DNA of 64,000 nucleotides. It comes from JACCQS01 sp963766765. GTDB taxonomy: Bacteria > Actinomycetota > Actinomycetes > Mycobacteriales > Geodermatophilaceae. Positions 41,473-48,881 of this stretch are shown piece after piece (the first letter of the stretch is position 1; the number at the start of each line of letters is the position of its first letter). Where the stretch lies: assembly GCA_963766765.1 (NCBI GenBank), contig CAVYBR010000003.1:62001-126000 (forward strand), written 5' to 3'. The notes beneath the pieces are model-generated. The model did not search any database, was not told the DNA's origin, and saw nothing but the letters and a program-made list of their open reading frames with translations. The translations under genes were made by a program, and so were the position numbers.

Positions 41473-41744
41473 GGTCCGAGCGTCTCGTCGAGCGACTCGT
41501 TGATCTTCGACTCGACCACGCCCTTCATCGGCCGGAGGAAGAGCGGCAGGTCCACCTGTACGCGGACCGTGGTGTCGGTGACGTCGAGCGTGCCCTTGGC
41601 CGGCTGCGTGATGACGAACTGATCGCCCTCCCACTCCCCAGCGACCCCGAAGGAGGACTTCAGGTCCTTGAGGAGCGGTTGAGCCCGCGACTTGGCCTCG
41701 ACGGCTCCGAGGGTGTGCTCGCGAGTGATATCAACGCTGGCCAT
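41463..41744 (-). CDS. Polyhydroxyalkanoic acid system-family protein
   Basis: 93 residues. REHTLGAVEAKSRAQPLLKD then EWEGDQFVITQPAKGTLDVT and VQVDLPLFLRPMKGVVESKI, ending NESLDETLG, match the PHA_gran_rgn-type small proteins (PF09650 in memory). Their role in granule biology is only presumed, and in actinomycetes they occur without PHA genes, as here. Divergent from the aminotransferase gene. Confidence 0.75.
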   Translation of the reverse strand: MASVDITREHTLGAVEAKSRAQPLLKDLKSSFGVAGEWEGDQFVITQPAKGTLDVTDTTVRVQVDLPLFLRPMKGVVESKINESLDETLGPQP

Positions 41745-41808
41745 GTCTGCGGTCGTCCCTCCGTTGGCTGGCCTTGCAGGCTAGCCGATCCATCGGCGCG
41801 TCTTCTTT

Positions 41809-41832
41809 TGGCGGTTTGCTGGCAAACCGCCA
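41809..41832. repeat. 24-bp intergenic palindrome, TGGCGGTTT family (copy 1)
   Basis: TGGCGGTTTGC and its reverse complement around a 2-base centre (TG), in the divergent region before the aminotransferase. The same outer 9 bases on each side recur in the perfect palindrome at 60309-60332. Confidence 0.7.
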
Positions 41833-41875
41833 GGTTGGTTACCCGGTTCGGGAGCTGGCCCTGACCTACGCTGGC

Positions 41876-43105
41876 ATGGTGGGTGATCCTTCGCCGTACC
41901 TGGTCTCGCGGATGCGCGGTTTCGGCACGACGATCTTCGCGGAGATGTCGGCGCTTGCCGTCAAGACCGGCGCCATCAACCTCGGCCAAGGCTTCCCGGA
42001 CACCGATGGCCCACCCGAGGTGCTCGAGGCTGCGGTGCAGGCCATCCAGTCCGGCCACAACCAGTACCCGCCCGGTCGAGGCATTCCCAGCCTTCGCGAG
42101 GCGATCGCCGCACATCAGCAGCGCTACTACGACCTGACGTACGACCCGGACCGCGAGATCCTCGTGACCGCGGGCGCGACCGAGGCGATCGCAGCCACAA
42201 TCCTGGCGCTGTGCGAGACCGGCGACGAGGTCGTCGTTCTCGAACCGACTTATGACAGCTACGCAGCCTCGATCGCGCTTGCTGGTGCCGTCATGCGACC
42301 GATCACGCTGCACTCCCCTGACTACCGGCTGGACATCGATGCGGTACGGGATGCGATATCTCCGCGGACCCGGCTGTTACTGGTCAACAGCCCGCACAAT
42401 CCGACCGGTCGCGTGCTGGACGAGTCGGAATTGCGGGCGCTGGCAGATCTCGCCGTCGAACGCGATCTGATCGTGGTCACCGACGAGGTGTACGAGCACC
42501 TGACCTTCGACCGGCCGCACATTCCACTCGCGACGCTACCGGGCATGCGCGACCGTACGATCACGATCTCCTCGGCCGGCAAGACGTTCTCCTGCACCGG
42601 ATGGAAGATCGGTTGGATCTGCGCCGCGCCGGCGCTGGTCGACGCTGTGGCGACCACCAAGCAGTTCCTCACCTACGTCAACGGCGCGCCGTTCCAACAT
42701 GCGGTCACGGTGGGGCTCACGCTGCCGGACAGCAGAATCGAGGAGATCCGGACGAACCTGCGCGATCGGCGGGATCAGCTGCGCGGCGGTCTGCTTGCCG
42801 CCGGCCTCGACGTGCATCCCTGCGAAGGCACGTATTTCGTGACCGTGGACGTTGCATCACTCGGCGAAACCGACGGCTTGGCCTTCTGTCGCGCCCTGCC
42901 TGAACGGATCGGCGTTGTCGCCGTACCGAGCTCCGTCTTCTACGTGGACCCCGGACCTGCGCGTTCGCTGGTCAGATTCGCCTTCTGCAAGCGGCCGGAG
43001 GTCCTGGACGAGGCGGTCCGACGACTGGCCGAACTCAAGTCGGGTACGGCCGGTGAGCGCGCGGGGACGGAATCGGTAGCGCAAGAGGTCAGGAGTCCCG
43101 CATGA
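41876..43105 (+). CDS. PLP-dependent aminotransferase, class I/II (methionine/glutamine transaminase-like)
   Basis: 409 residues from the ATG at 41876. GAINLGQGFPDTDGPPEVLE, NQYPPGRGIPSLREAIAAH, NSPHNPTGRV, VTDEVYEHLTFD and the PLP Lys in SSAGKTFSCTGWKIGW define a fold-type I aminotransferase of the YbdL/kynurenine aminotransferase/glutamine transaminase K group. The ATGA overlap with a nitrilase-family omega-amidase gene strongly suggests the glutamine transaminase-omega-amidase pathway: the transaminase makes alpha-ketoglutaramate (or a keto acid from methionine) and the amidase removes the ammonia. Confidence 0.9.
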   Translation: MVGDPSPYLVSRMRGFGTTIFAEMSALAVKTGAINLGQGFPDTDGPPEVLEAAVQAIQSGHNQYPPGRGIPSLREAIAAHQQRYYDLTYDPDREILVTAGATEAIAATILALCETGDEVVVLEPTYDSYAASIALAGAVMRPITLHSPDYRLDIDAVRDAISPRTRLLLVNSPHNPTGRVLDESELRALADLAVERDLIVVTDEVYEHLTFDRPHIPLATLPGMRDRTITISSAGKTFSCTGWKIGWICAAPALVDAVATTKQFLTYVNGAPFQHAVTVGLTLPDSRIEEIRTNLRDRRDQLRGGLLAAGLDVHPCEGTYFVTVDVASLGETDGLAFCRALPERIGVVAVPSSVFYVDPGPARSLVRFAFCKRPEVLDEAVRRLAELKSGTAGERAGTESVAQEVRSPA

Positions 43106-43863
43106 AAGTTGCCGCGATCCAGCACGACATCACCTGGGAGGACAAGGACGCGAACTTCGCCCGCCTAGGTCCCCAGATCGCTGCGGCCGCTGACAAAGGC
43201 GCCCGGCTGGTCGCCCTGACCGAGATGTTCGCCACCGGCTTCTCGATGTCCTCCACCACGCTGGCCGAAGGACATGACGGTCCCAGTACGCAGTTTCTCC
43301 GCGAGCAGGCCCAGACACACGACATTTGGATCGGCGGCTCGATCGTCCAGCGCCATCCGACCGTCAGGTTGCCCTACAACCAGTTCGTGCTCGCCGGGCC
43401 GGCCGGGCAGGTGCATCGGTACGCGAAAATGCACCCGTTCACCTTCCACGGTGAACACGAGCACTACTCGGCCGGCTCGCAGTCGATCACCGTGGACATC
43501 GACGGATTGCGGCTCTCGCCCTTCATCTGTTACGACCTGCGCTTTGCCGACATTTTCTGGGACCGAGCACCGGAGACCGACCTCTACCTCGTCGTGGCGA
43601 GCTGGCCCGCGCCGCGCCGCGCGCATTGGCGCAGCCTCCTGGTCGCGCGAGCCATCGAGAACCAGGCGTACGTGGTCGGTGTCAACCGGGTGGGCAGCGG
43701 CGGTGGCAGCGATTACGTCGGAGACAGCCTGATCATCGATCCGGCCGGTGAGATCGTGGCCGATGCCGGCGATCAGGAGCAGGCGATCCTGGCCGACATC
43801 GAGCCCAGTGTCGTGGCGAAGACCCGGGCCGACTTTCCGTTCTTGGCCGACCGCCGCAGCTGA
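43102..43863 (+). CDS. Carbon-nitrogen hydrolase, omega-amidase (NIT2)-like
   Basis: 253 residues. The nitrilase Glu-Lys-Cys triad is seen in LTEMFATGFSM (Glu), YAKMHPFTFHGE (Lys) and FICYDLRFADIFW (Cys). The length and the HGEHEHYSAG segment match omega-amidases such as YafV. Start fixed by ATGA overlap with the aminotransferase gene. Expected reaction: alpha-ketoglutaramate or ketosuccinamate to the keto acid plus ammonia in the cytosol. Confidence 0.92.
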   Translation: MKVAAIQHDITWEDKDANFARLGPQIAAAADKGARLVALTEMFATGFSMSSTTLAEGHDGPSTQFLREQAQTHDIWIGGSIVQRHPTVRLPYNQFVLAGPAGQVHRYAKMHPFTFHGEHEHYSAGSQSITVDIDGLRLSPFICYDLRFADIFWDRAPETDLYLVVASWPAPRRAHWRSLLVARAIENQAYVVGVNRVGSGGGSDYVGDSLIIDPAGEIVADAGDQEQAILADIEPSVVAKTRADFPFLADRRS

Positions 43864-43943
43864 GCCCGCCGCACTATCTCGGTCAGGTTCCTGCTCGGTC
43901 AGGTTTCCTGGCTGGGTGGATCGGCTGGGCTGTCGGTGACCTC

Positions 43944-44114
43944 CTAGCGCCCAACCGGACGGTAGGCCGAGTCGTAGATGTCCTGACCCTCACGCGGCGA
44001 CAGGTCGATCTGTTTCATGGCGCCGCCCCAGTACCGAAGAATTCGCCCGAGTTCCGTACCTGCCTCGTCGGCGCCGGTCATGCCAGTCATGTCCACCTCG
44101 AGCACGAATTTCAC
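43944..44114 (-). CDS. Short conserved protein of unknown function
   Basis: 56 residues from a GTG at 44114 with a GAGGAGG site 6-7 bases upstream, which decides the start. Sequence: VKFVLEVDMTGM, DEAGTELGRILRYWGGAMK, QIDLSPREGQDIYDSAYRPV. It looks like short actinobacterial proteins of the same length and pattern, but no function is known to me. Between it and the convergent amidase gene is a tandem 16/17-bp repeat (CTCGGTCAGGTTCCTG, 43878-43910). Confidence 0.6.
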   Translation of the reverse strand: MKFVLEVDMTGMTGADEAGTELGRILRYWGGAMKQIDLSPREGQDIYDSAYRPVGR

Positions 44115-44254
44115 ACCAATCCTCCTCGCTCCGAATTCGCCGAAAGGCGCGAACTGCACGTTTCCGATGCCGGGATAGGTGCACTTTGCACCTCGCGGCA
44201 CGAGTCATCGAGCTAAGGTCCCGGCAAGGCTGAGTCTCGTTGGTGGAGGCAAGC

Positions 44255-44728
44255 GTGACTGATGCACATGATGGCGAGATCGTGCTCCGCCCTGGCCAAG
44301 GCCGTTCGCTCGACTTGGGCAACTTTGCGATATCGGTGAAAGCATCCGGCGAGGACACCGGCGGCGCGTTCTCGTTGCTCGAAGCCACCGAACCACCGGG
44401 GTTCGGACCACCCCTGCACATCCATCGCGACGCGGCAGAAACGTTCTATGTGCTTGAGGGCGAATACACGATCTTCATCGAGGATCGCGAGCTAGCCTGC
44501 CCCGCAGGCTCATTCGTCTACATCCCAGCCGGGATGACCCATGGTTTCCGGGTGGGCGAGAACGCTAGTCGGAAGCTGAATCTCTACACGCCGGCTGCCA
44601 TGGTCGGGTATTTCGAGGACCTCGGCGCCGCGCTCCTCGCGGACAAGCTGGACGAGCATGCGCTTGCAGCGATCGCCGCCAGGTACGCCATGGAAGTGGT
44701 CGGTCCCGTGCCGGAGCTCTACGCCTGA
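44255..44728 (+). CDS. Single-domain cupin protein
   Basis: 157 residues from a GTG at 44255 with GGAGG upstream (a TTG at 44240 is in frame). The cupin motifs are GPPLHIHRDAAETFYVLEGE (His-x-His, Glu) and CPAGSFVYIPAGMTHGFRVG (His), enough for a metal site. It matches quercetin dioxygenase-like small cupins; the substrate is unknown. Confidence 0.85.
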   Translation: MTDAHDGEIVLRPGQGRSLDLGNFAISVKASGEDTGGAFSLLEATEPPGFGPPLHIHRDAAETFYVLEGEYTIFIEDRELACPAGSFVYIPAGMTHGFRVGENASRKLNLYTPAAMVGYFEDLGAALLADKLDEHALAAIAARYAMEVVGPVPELYA

Positions 44729-44749
44729 CGGACTCACTGGCCGCAGCAC

Positions 44750-45496
44750 TCACAGCCGACCGGCGTCGATGACCCGGGCAAGGAACTGGCGAGTTCGATC
44801 CTGCACCGGCGCACCGAGGACCTGATCCGGCGTGCCTTGCTCCAGGATCGAGCCGGCGTCCAGAAAGGCGACCCGATCTGCCACCTGCTTGGCGAACCCC
44901 ATCTCGTGGGTCGCCATCAGGATCGTCATCCCCTGAGCAGCGACCTCGCGGACCAGAGCCAGGACCTCACCGACCAACTCAGGGTCCAGTGCGCTGGTCA
45001 CCTCGTCCAGTAGCAACACCCTCGGCTCGACGGCGAGTGCCCGTACGATCGCGACCCGTTGCTGCTGCCCGCCGGAGAGCCGATCCGGATACTCGGTTGC
45101 CTTGTCCGTCAGGCCGATCCGCTGCAACAGAGTGTGGGCCTGCTCGACGGCATCAGCTGGTGGCCGACCGTGCACGACGCGGGGCGCCAGCGTGATGTTG
45201 TCGAGAACGGTCAGGTGCGGGAAGAGGTTGTAGGCCTGGAATACCACGCCGATCCGGCGCCGGACCTGATCCGCGTTGACCCGCGGATCGGTGATGTCCT
45301 GGTCATCGAGCAGGATCTGGCCATCGTCCACGGTCTCCAACAAGCTGGCGCAGCGCAGCAGGGTCGACTTCCCCGACCCGGAGCCGCCGATCACGGCCAC
45401 TACCTCGTGTTCTGAGACCGTCAGGTCGATCCCCCGCAGCACGACGTTGGTACCGAACGCCTTGACTACACCAAGGCACGAGAGGACAGCGGTCAC
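44750..45496 (-). CDS. Polar amino acid-type ABC transporter ATP-binding protein
   Basis: 248 residues from a GTG at 45496 overlapping the permease stop by four bases. Walker A GGSGSGKSTLLRCA, Q-loop VVFQAYNLFPHLTVLDN, signature LSGGQQQRVAIVRAL, Walker B VLLLDEVTSALDPELV, switch MATHEMGFAKQVADRV: a GlnQ/HisP-like subunit of normal length. Last gene of the minus-strand run starting with the molybdenum hydroxylase. Confidence 0.92.
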   Translation of the reverse strand: MTAVLSCLGVVKAFGTNVVLRGIDLTVSEHEVVAVIGGSGSGKSTLLRCASLLETVDDGQILLDDQDITDPRVNADQVRRRIGVVFQAYNLFPHLTVLDNITLAPRVVHGRPPADAVEQAHTLLQRIGLTDKATEYPDRLSGGQQQRVAIVRALAVEPRVLLLDEVTSALDPELVGEVLALVREVAAQGMTILMATHEMGFAKQVADRVAFLDAGSILEQGTPDQVLGAPVQDRTRQFLARVIDAGRL

Positions 45497-46365
45497 AACA
45501 GACCACCTGCCTGTTGGCGCCGTCGGGCCCGTGTGGTCACGTAGTCGGCCAGCCGGGCCGAGGGCACAGCGAGCAGTACGAACAGCAGGCCGGCCACGAC
45601 GTACGGGGTGAAGTTGAAGGTCTGACCCGTGATGATCTGCGCCTGCCGTACGGCATCGACCGCACCGAGCACCGAGATCAGCCCGACGTCCTTCTGCAGG
45701 GCGACGAAGTCGTTGAGCAACGCCGGAGTGACCGTCCGCAAGGCCTGCGGGAGCACCACGATCCGCATGCTCTGCCGGTGGGTGAGGCCGAGCGAGCGAG
45801 CCGCCGCCCGTTGCGAAGGGTGCACCGACTCGATGCCGGCCCGAAAGACCTCGGCGACGTAGGCCGAATACGTCAGGACGATCGCCGCCGTACCGAGGAC
45901 GAACGGCGAGGTGGGTACGCCCTGCAAGCCGAGTGCGGGGAAGCCGAAGCCGACCAGGTAGAGCGTGATGATCAGTGGCACGCCGCGGAAGACGTCGACG
46001 TAGACCGTGCCGAGAATGCGCAGCGGCGCGAACACCGGCCCGCGCAGCGTCCGCAACATCGCAATCGCCAGACCGAAGACCAGGACCAGGAAGCCACCGA
46101 CGACAAGGACCTGGATGTTGAGCCACAGGCCTTGGAGGATCTTGGGGAACGAGTCCTTGGCCACCGCCATGCTGAAGAACGTGGCTTGTACGCGTGGCCA
46201 ACCCGGCGATCTGGTCACGGTGAAGTAGGCGAGCGCGAAGAAGGCAAGCGTGCTGATCAACGCGACCAGCGTGGAGCGACGTGCTCGGGAACGCCGATAC
46301 GCGCGTCGGCCCAGCTCGAGCTCGCTGGGGGCCCAGCCCACCTGACCGGGCAGGCCGACGGTCAT
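45493..46365 (-). CDS. Polar amino acid-type ABC transporter permease
   Basis: 290 residues. An N-terminal extension with one membrane segment precedes the HisM/GlnP domain: KILQGLWLNIQVLVVGGFLV, VDVFRGVPLIITLYLVGFGF, AYVAEVFRAGIESVHPSQRA (EAA loop) and LGLTHRQSMRIVVLPQALRT. It probably works as a homodimer, as only one permease is encoded. 19 bp separate it from the binding-protein gene. Confidence 0.91.
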   Translation of the reverse strand: MTVGLPGQVGWAPSELELGRRAYRRSRARRSTLVALISTLAFFALAYFTVTRSPGWPRVQATFFSMAVAKDSFPKILQGLWLNIQVLVVGGFLVLVFGLAIAMLRTLRGPVFAPLRILGTVYVDVFRGVPLIITLYLVGFGFPALGLQGVPTSPFVLGTAAIVLTYSAYVAEVFRAGIESVHPSQRAAARSLGLTHRQSMRIVVLPQALRTVTPALLNDFVALQKDVGLISVLGAVDAVRQAQIITGQTFNFTPYVVAGLLFVLLAVPSARLADYVTTRARRRQQAGGLL

Positions 46366-46384
46366 GACGCGCGAAACCGCGAAG

Positions 46385-47254
46385 CTACTCGAGCACCGGC
46401 GCGTCGATCACGTCGGAGAGCCACTCCTGCTCCAGCTGGTCGAGCGTGCCGTCCTCGCGCAATGCGTCCACAGCCTGGCTCACGCAGTCGGTGAGCGGGC
46501 TGTCCTTGCTCAGCAGCAGGCCGAACTCGTCGCCCTCCCCGGTATCGGCCAGCTGCCCGACCAGCACGCCGCCATCCAGCTCGACCTGGCTGATGAAGTA
46601 GGCGGTCGGCAGGTCGACGACCAGCCCATCGATCTGACCGTTCTGCAGCGCCAGCTTGGCGTCGTCGTTGCTGTTGAACACGCTCGGCGCGGTGGTGGGA
46701 GCGATGACGTCGGTGAGAATCTGCAGACTGGTCGTGGCCACCTGTGCCCCGAGCCGCAGGCCCTGCAAGTCGGCCAGGCTCGCCGCTTCGGCTGCGGGGT
46801 TGCCCTCGATCGCGACGATCGCTTGGGCAACGGTGTAATAGGGCGTGGAGAAGTCGACAGCCTGAAGGCGTTCCTCGGAGATCGAGAACTGGTTGATGTC
46901 GAAGTCGAAAGGCTTCTCGCCGGGCTGGATCGCTACGTTGAAGGGCACCCGAGCCCAGGTCACCTGATCTTCGGAGTAGCCGAGTTGCTCGGCGACTGCA
47001 TAGGCAACTGCGGACTCGAAGCCCTCGCCGTTGGTCGGGTCGTCGTCGACCATCCACGGTTCGTAGGCCGGTTCGTCGGTGGCGATGGTCAACGTCTCGG
47101 GCTCGACTGTCTGCAGGTCCCCCGGCGAGCACGCGCCTGCGTCACCGCCGTCGCTCGACCCGGTGCCGGAACTGTCCTCGTCCTGCGGCGCGCAGGCGCT
47201 GGCGGCCAGCAGGGCGGCGGCGGCGAAGGCGGCGAAGACGATCTGTCGGCGCAT
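46385..47254 (-). CDS. ABC transporter substrate-binding lipoprotein, amino acid (SBP_bac_3) type
   Basis: 289 residues from the ATG at 47254. Lipoprotein signal FAAFAAAALLAASACAP (lipobox ASAC). Fold marks: ETLTIATDEPAYEPWMVDDD, GFESAVAYAVAEQLGYSEDQ, FDFDINQFSISEERLQAVDF, STPYYTVAQAIVAIEG, NSNDDAKLALQNGQIDGLVV. Specificity cannot be read; its linkage to a molybdenum hydroxylase suggests an N-heterocyclic or carboxylated substrate. Confidence 0.91.
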   Translation of the reverse strand: MRRQIVFAAFAAAALLAASACAPQDEDSSGTGSSDGGDAGACSPGDLQTVEPETLTIATDEPAYEPWMVDDDPTNGEGFESAVAYAVAEQLGYSEDQVTWARVPFNVAIQPGEKPFDFDINQFSISEERLQAVDFSTPYYTVAQAIVAIEGNPAAEAASLADLQGLRLGAQVATTSLQILTDVIAPTTAPSVFNSNDDAKLALQNGQIDGLVVDLPTAYFISQVELDGGVLVGQLADTGEGDEFGLLLSKDSPLTDCVSQAVDALREDGTLDQLEQEWLSDVIDAPVLE

Positions 47255-47294
47255 GAGCACTCTTTCGACGAACGGGCGCGCGGGAGAGGGAATC

Positions 47295-47876
47295 CTATGC
47301 CGACAAGCCCGCGTCGAGGCCGCCGACGAGCATGCGGATGCCCAAGCGCAAGCGCCGCCGGACCAGATCTGCATCGCTGAGGTCGATCTCGAGACCCTTG
47401 GTGAGCGCCAGCGCAAGATCGGCGACCTCGGTCGGCTCGATGTCCACGAGTTTGACCTCGCCGCGATCTTCGGCCTCGGCGACGGTTCGCGTGACCAGGT
47501 CGTGCATGGCCGCGGCGAAGTCGTCGTAGACGTCACTGGTCAGCCGGGAGCCTGCTCCGAGCAACTCCTCCGCGTGCGGGCTGTCGGCCACCAGTTGCAG
47601 GACCAGCTCCATCTTCGCCGACAACGCATCGTGCAACCGCTCGGCCAGCGGCCCATCCTGGGCTGCAGCAGTCTTCGCGGCTTCCAGCGCGGAGTCGAAG
47701 ATCCGAGTCGTCAGCCGACGGAACGCGTCGTCCTTGTTGTGGACATGCTGATAGACCGCAGCTCGCGACATCTCGGCGGCCACAGCGATGTCGTCCATCG
47801 TGGTTCGACGTACGCCGTGCCGAGCGAAGGCCGCGTACGCCGCGTCGAGAATCCGCTCAAGCCGGTCGTCGGACAT
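47295..47876 (-). CDS. TetR-family regulator
   Basis: 193 residues from the ATG at 47876; an ATG at 47903 is in frame. HTH region RILDAAYAAFARHGVRRTTM then DDIAVAAEMSRAAVYQHVHN, followed by a helical ligand domain. It sits between the hydroxylase genes and the transporter genes on the same strand (42-bp gap before it, 40 after), so it is embedded in the run it probably controls. The 13-bp-arm inverted repeat at 51477-51518 is a candidate target. Confidence 0.87.
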   Translation of the reverse strand: MSDDRLERILDAAYAAFARHGVRRTTMDDIAVAAEMSRAAVYQHVHNKDDAFRRLTTRIFDSALEAAKTAAAQDGPLAERLHDALSAKMELVLQLVADSPHAEELLGAGSRLTSDVYDDFAAAMHDLVTRTVAEAEDRGEVKLVDIEPTEVADLALALTKGLEIDLSDADLVRRRLRLGIRMLVGGLDAGLSA

Positions 47877-47918
47877 GCTGACAAATATTGCATGCCGTGA
47901 CATCGAGCGGCCGCGTTC

Positions 47919-48881
47919 TCACTCTGGTGGCGCCGTTGCCCGCTCCAGCACCTCCAGCACGGTGTCGCGCAGGAGCCCGACCTTGTACGCCGTCTGCGGC
48001 AGCGGAGCGCACCGCGCGAGAGCACCTTCAGCCGCGAACAGCAACGCCGCCGGGTCGCCTTGCACGTCGATGCCGACCAAGACCGCTTCGACCTCTGGCA
48101 AGCGCAGCGGGGTGTGTGCGACGCCGCCGACGGCAATTCCCGCTGCGGTGATCGTCGACCCCGCCATCACCAGCCGCGCGACCGCTTCGACGAGTGGCCA
48201 TTCGGCCTCGAATCGGCCGATCGCACGGTGATAGGCGGCGCGCTCGCCAGCGGCCGGAGCCGGCAGCGCGACGGACAGGAGTACCTCGCCCGGTCCGAGC
48301 AGATGATCTCGAGTGGGGTCGGACCCATCGCCGTACAGCTCGCGCACCGGCAGCCGGCCGCGTTGGTGCACATCCGCGTGCGCGTCGTAGGCAAGCAGTG
48401 CCATGGCAATCGAGGATGGATGCGGAGCCACGCACGGCCCCTGGTCGATGACCGCTGAATACAGGTGCAGCCCATCGCGGGCCGGACAACCATCGCCTCC
48501 GGTCTGGAAGCAGGAGAAGTGGCGGTTGCGGTAGTACCAGCACCGGTTGCGCTGGAGCAGGTTGCCGCCCAACGTCCCGGCTGTACGAATCTGTGGCGTG
48601 GCCAGCGCTCCGGCGGTGGCTGAAAGGGCCGGGTACCGGACTCGAAGCTGGGGGTCGGCCGCGATGTCGGCGACGCTGGTCAGCGCCCCCATCGTGGCCG
48701 AACCGTCGGCTGCCCACTCGATCCCGTCCGGCATGGCAGGCACGCCAGAGAGATCCACGAACGGACCGGCCGCCTGACCCGAGCGCTGCCGGGCGGTGAC
48801 GTCCGTGCCGCCGGCCCGCAATTCCCCGCCGTTGTCGCGCATGCTCTGCGCGACCTCATCGAGGCTGATGAGCACGGTCAT
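47919..48881 (-). CDS. FAD-binding subunit of a molybdenum hydroxylase (xanthine dehydrogenase family)
   Basis: 320 residues, start fixed by ATGA overlap with the large-subunit stop. FAD motifs ELRAGGTDVTARQRSG and QIRTAGTLGGNLLQRNRC are typical of the YagS/CoxM class, and FSCFQTGGDGCPARDG is the Cys loop of the YagS-type [4Fe-4S] insert. A C-terminal CO_deh_flav domain follows (AYHRAIGRFEAEWPLVEAVA). It passes electrons from the FeS/Mo polypeptide to the acceptor. Confidence 0.9.
   Translation of the reverse strand: MTVLISLDEVAQSMRDNGGELRAGGTDVTARQRSGQAAGPFVDLSGVPAMPDGIEWAADGSATMGALTSVADIAADPQLRVRYPALSATAGALATPQIRTAGTLGGNLLQRNRCWYYRNRHFSCFQTGGDGCPARDGLHLYSAVIDQGPCVAPHPSSIAMALLAYDAHADVHQRGRLPVRELYGDGSDPTRDHLLGPGEVLLSVALPAPAAGERAAYHRAIGRFEAEWPLVEAVARLVMAGSTITAAGIAVGGVAHTPLRLPEVEAVLVGIDVQGDPAALLFAAEGALARCAPLPQTAYKVGLLRDTVLEVLERATAPPE

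Noticed and set aside
43878..43910. Tandem 16/17-bp repeat (CTCGGTCAGGTTCCTG) as a regulatory element
   Set aside because: A two-copy local duplication between convergent genes with no symmetry or recurrence elsewhere in the window.
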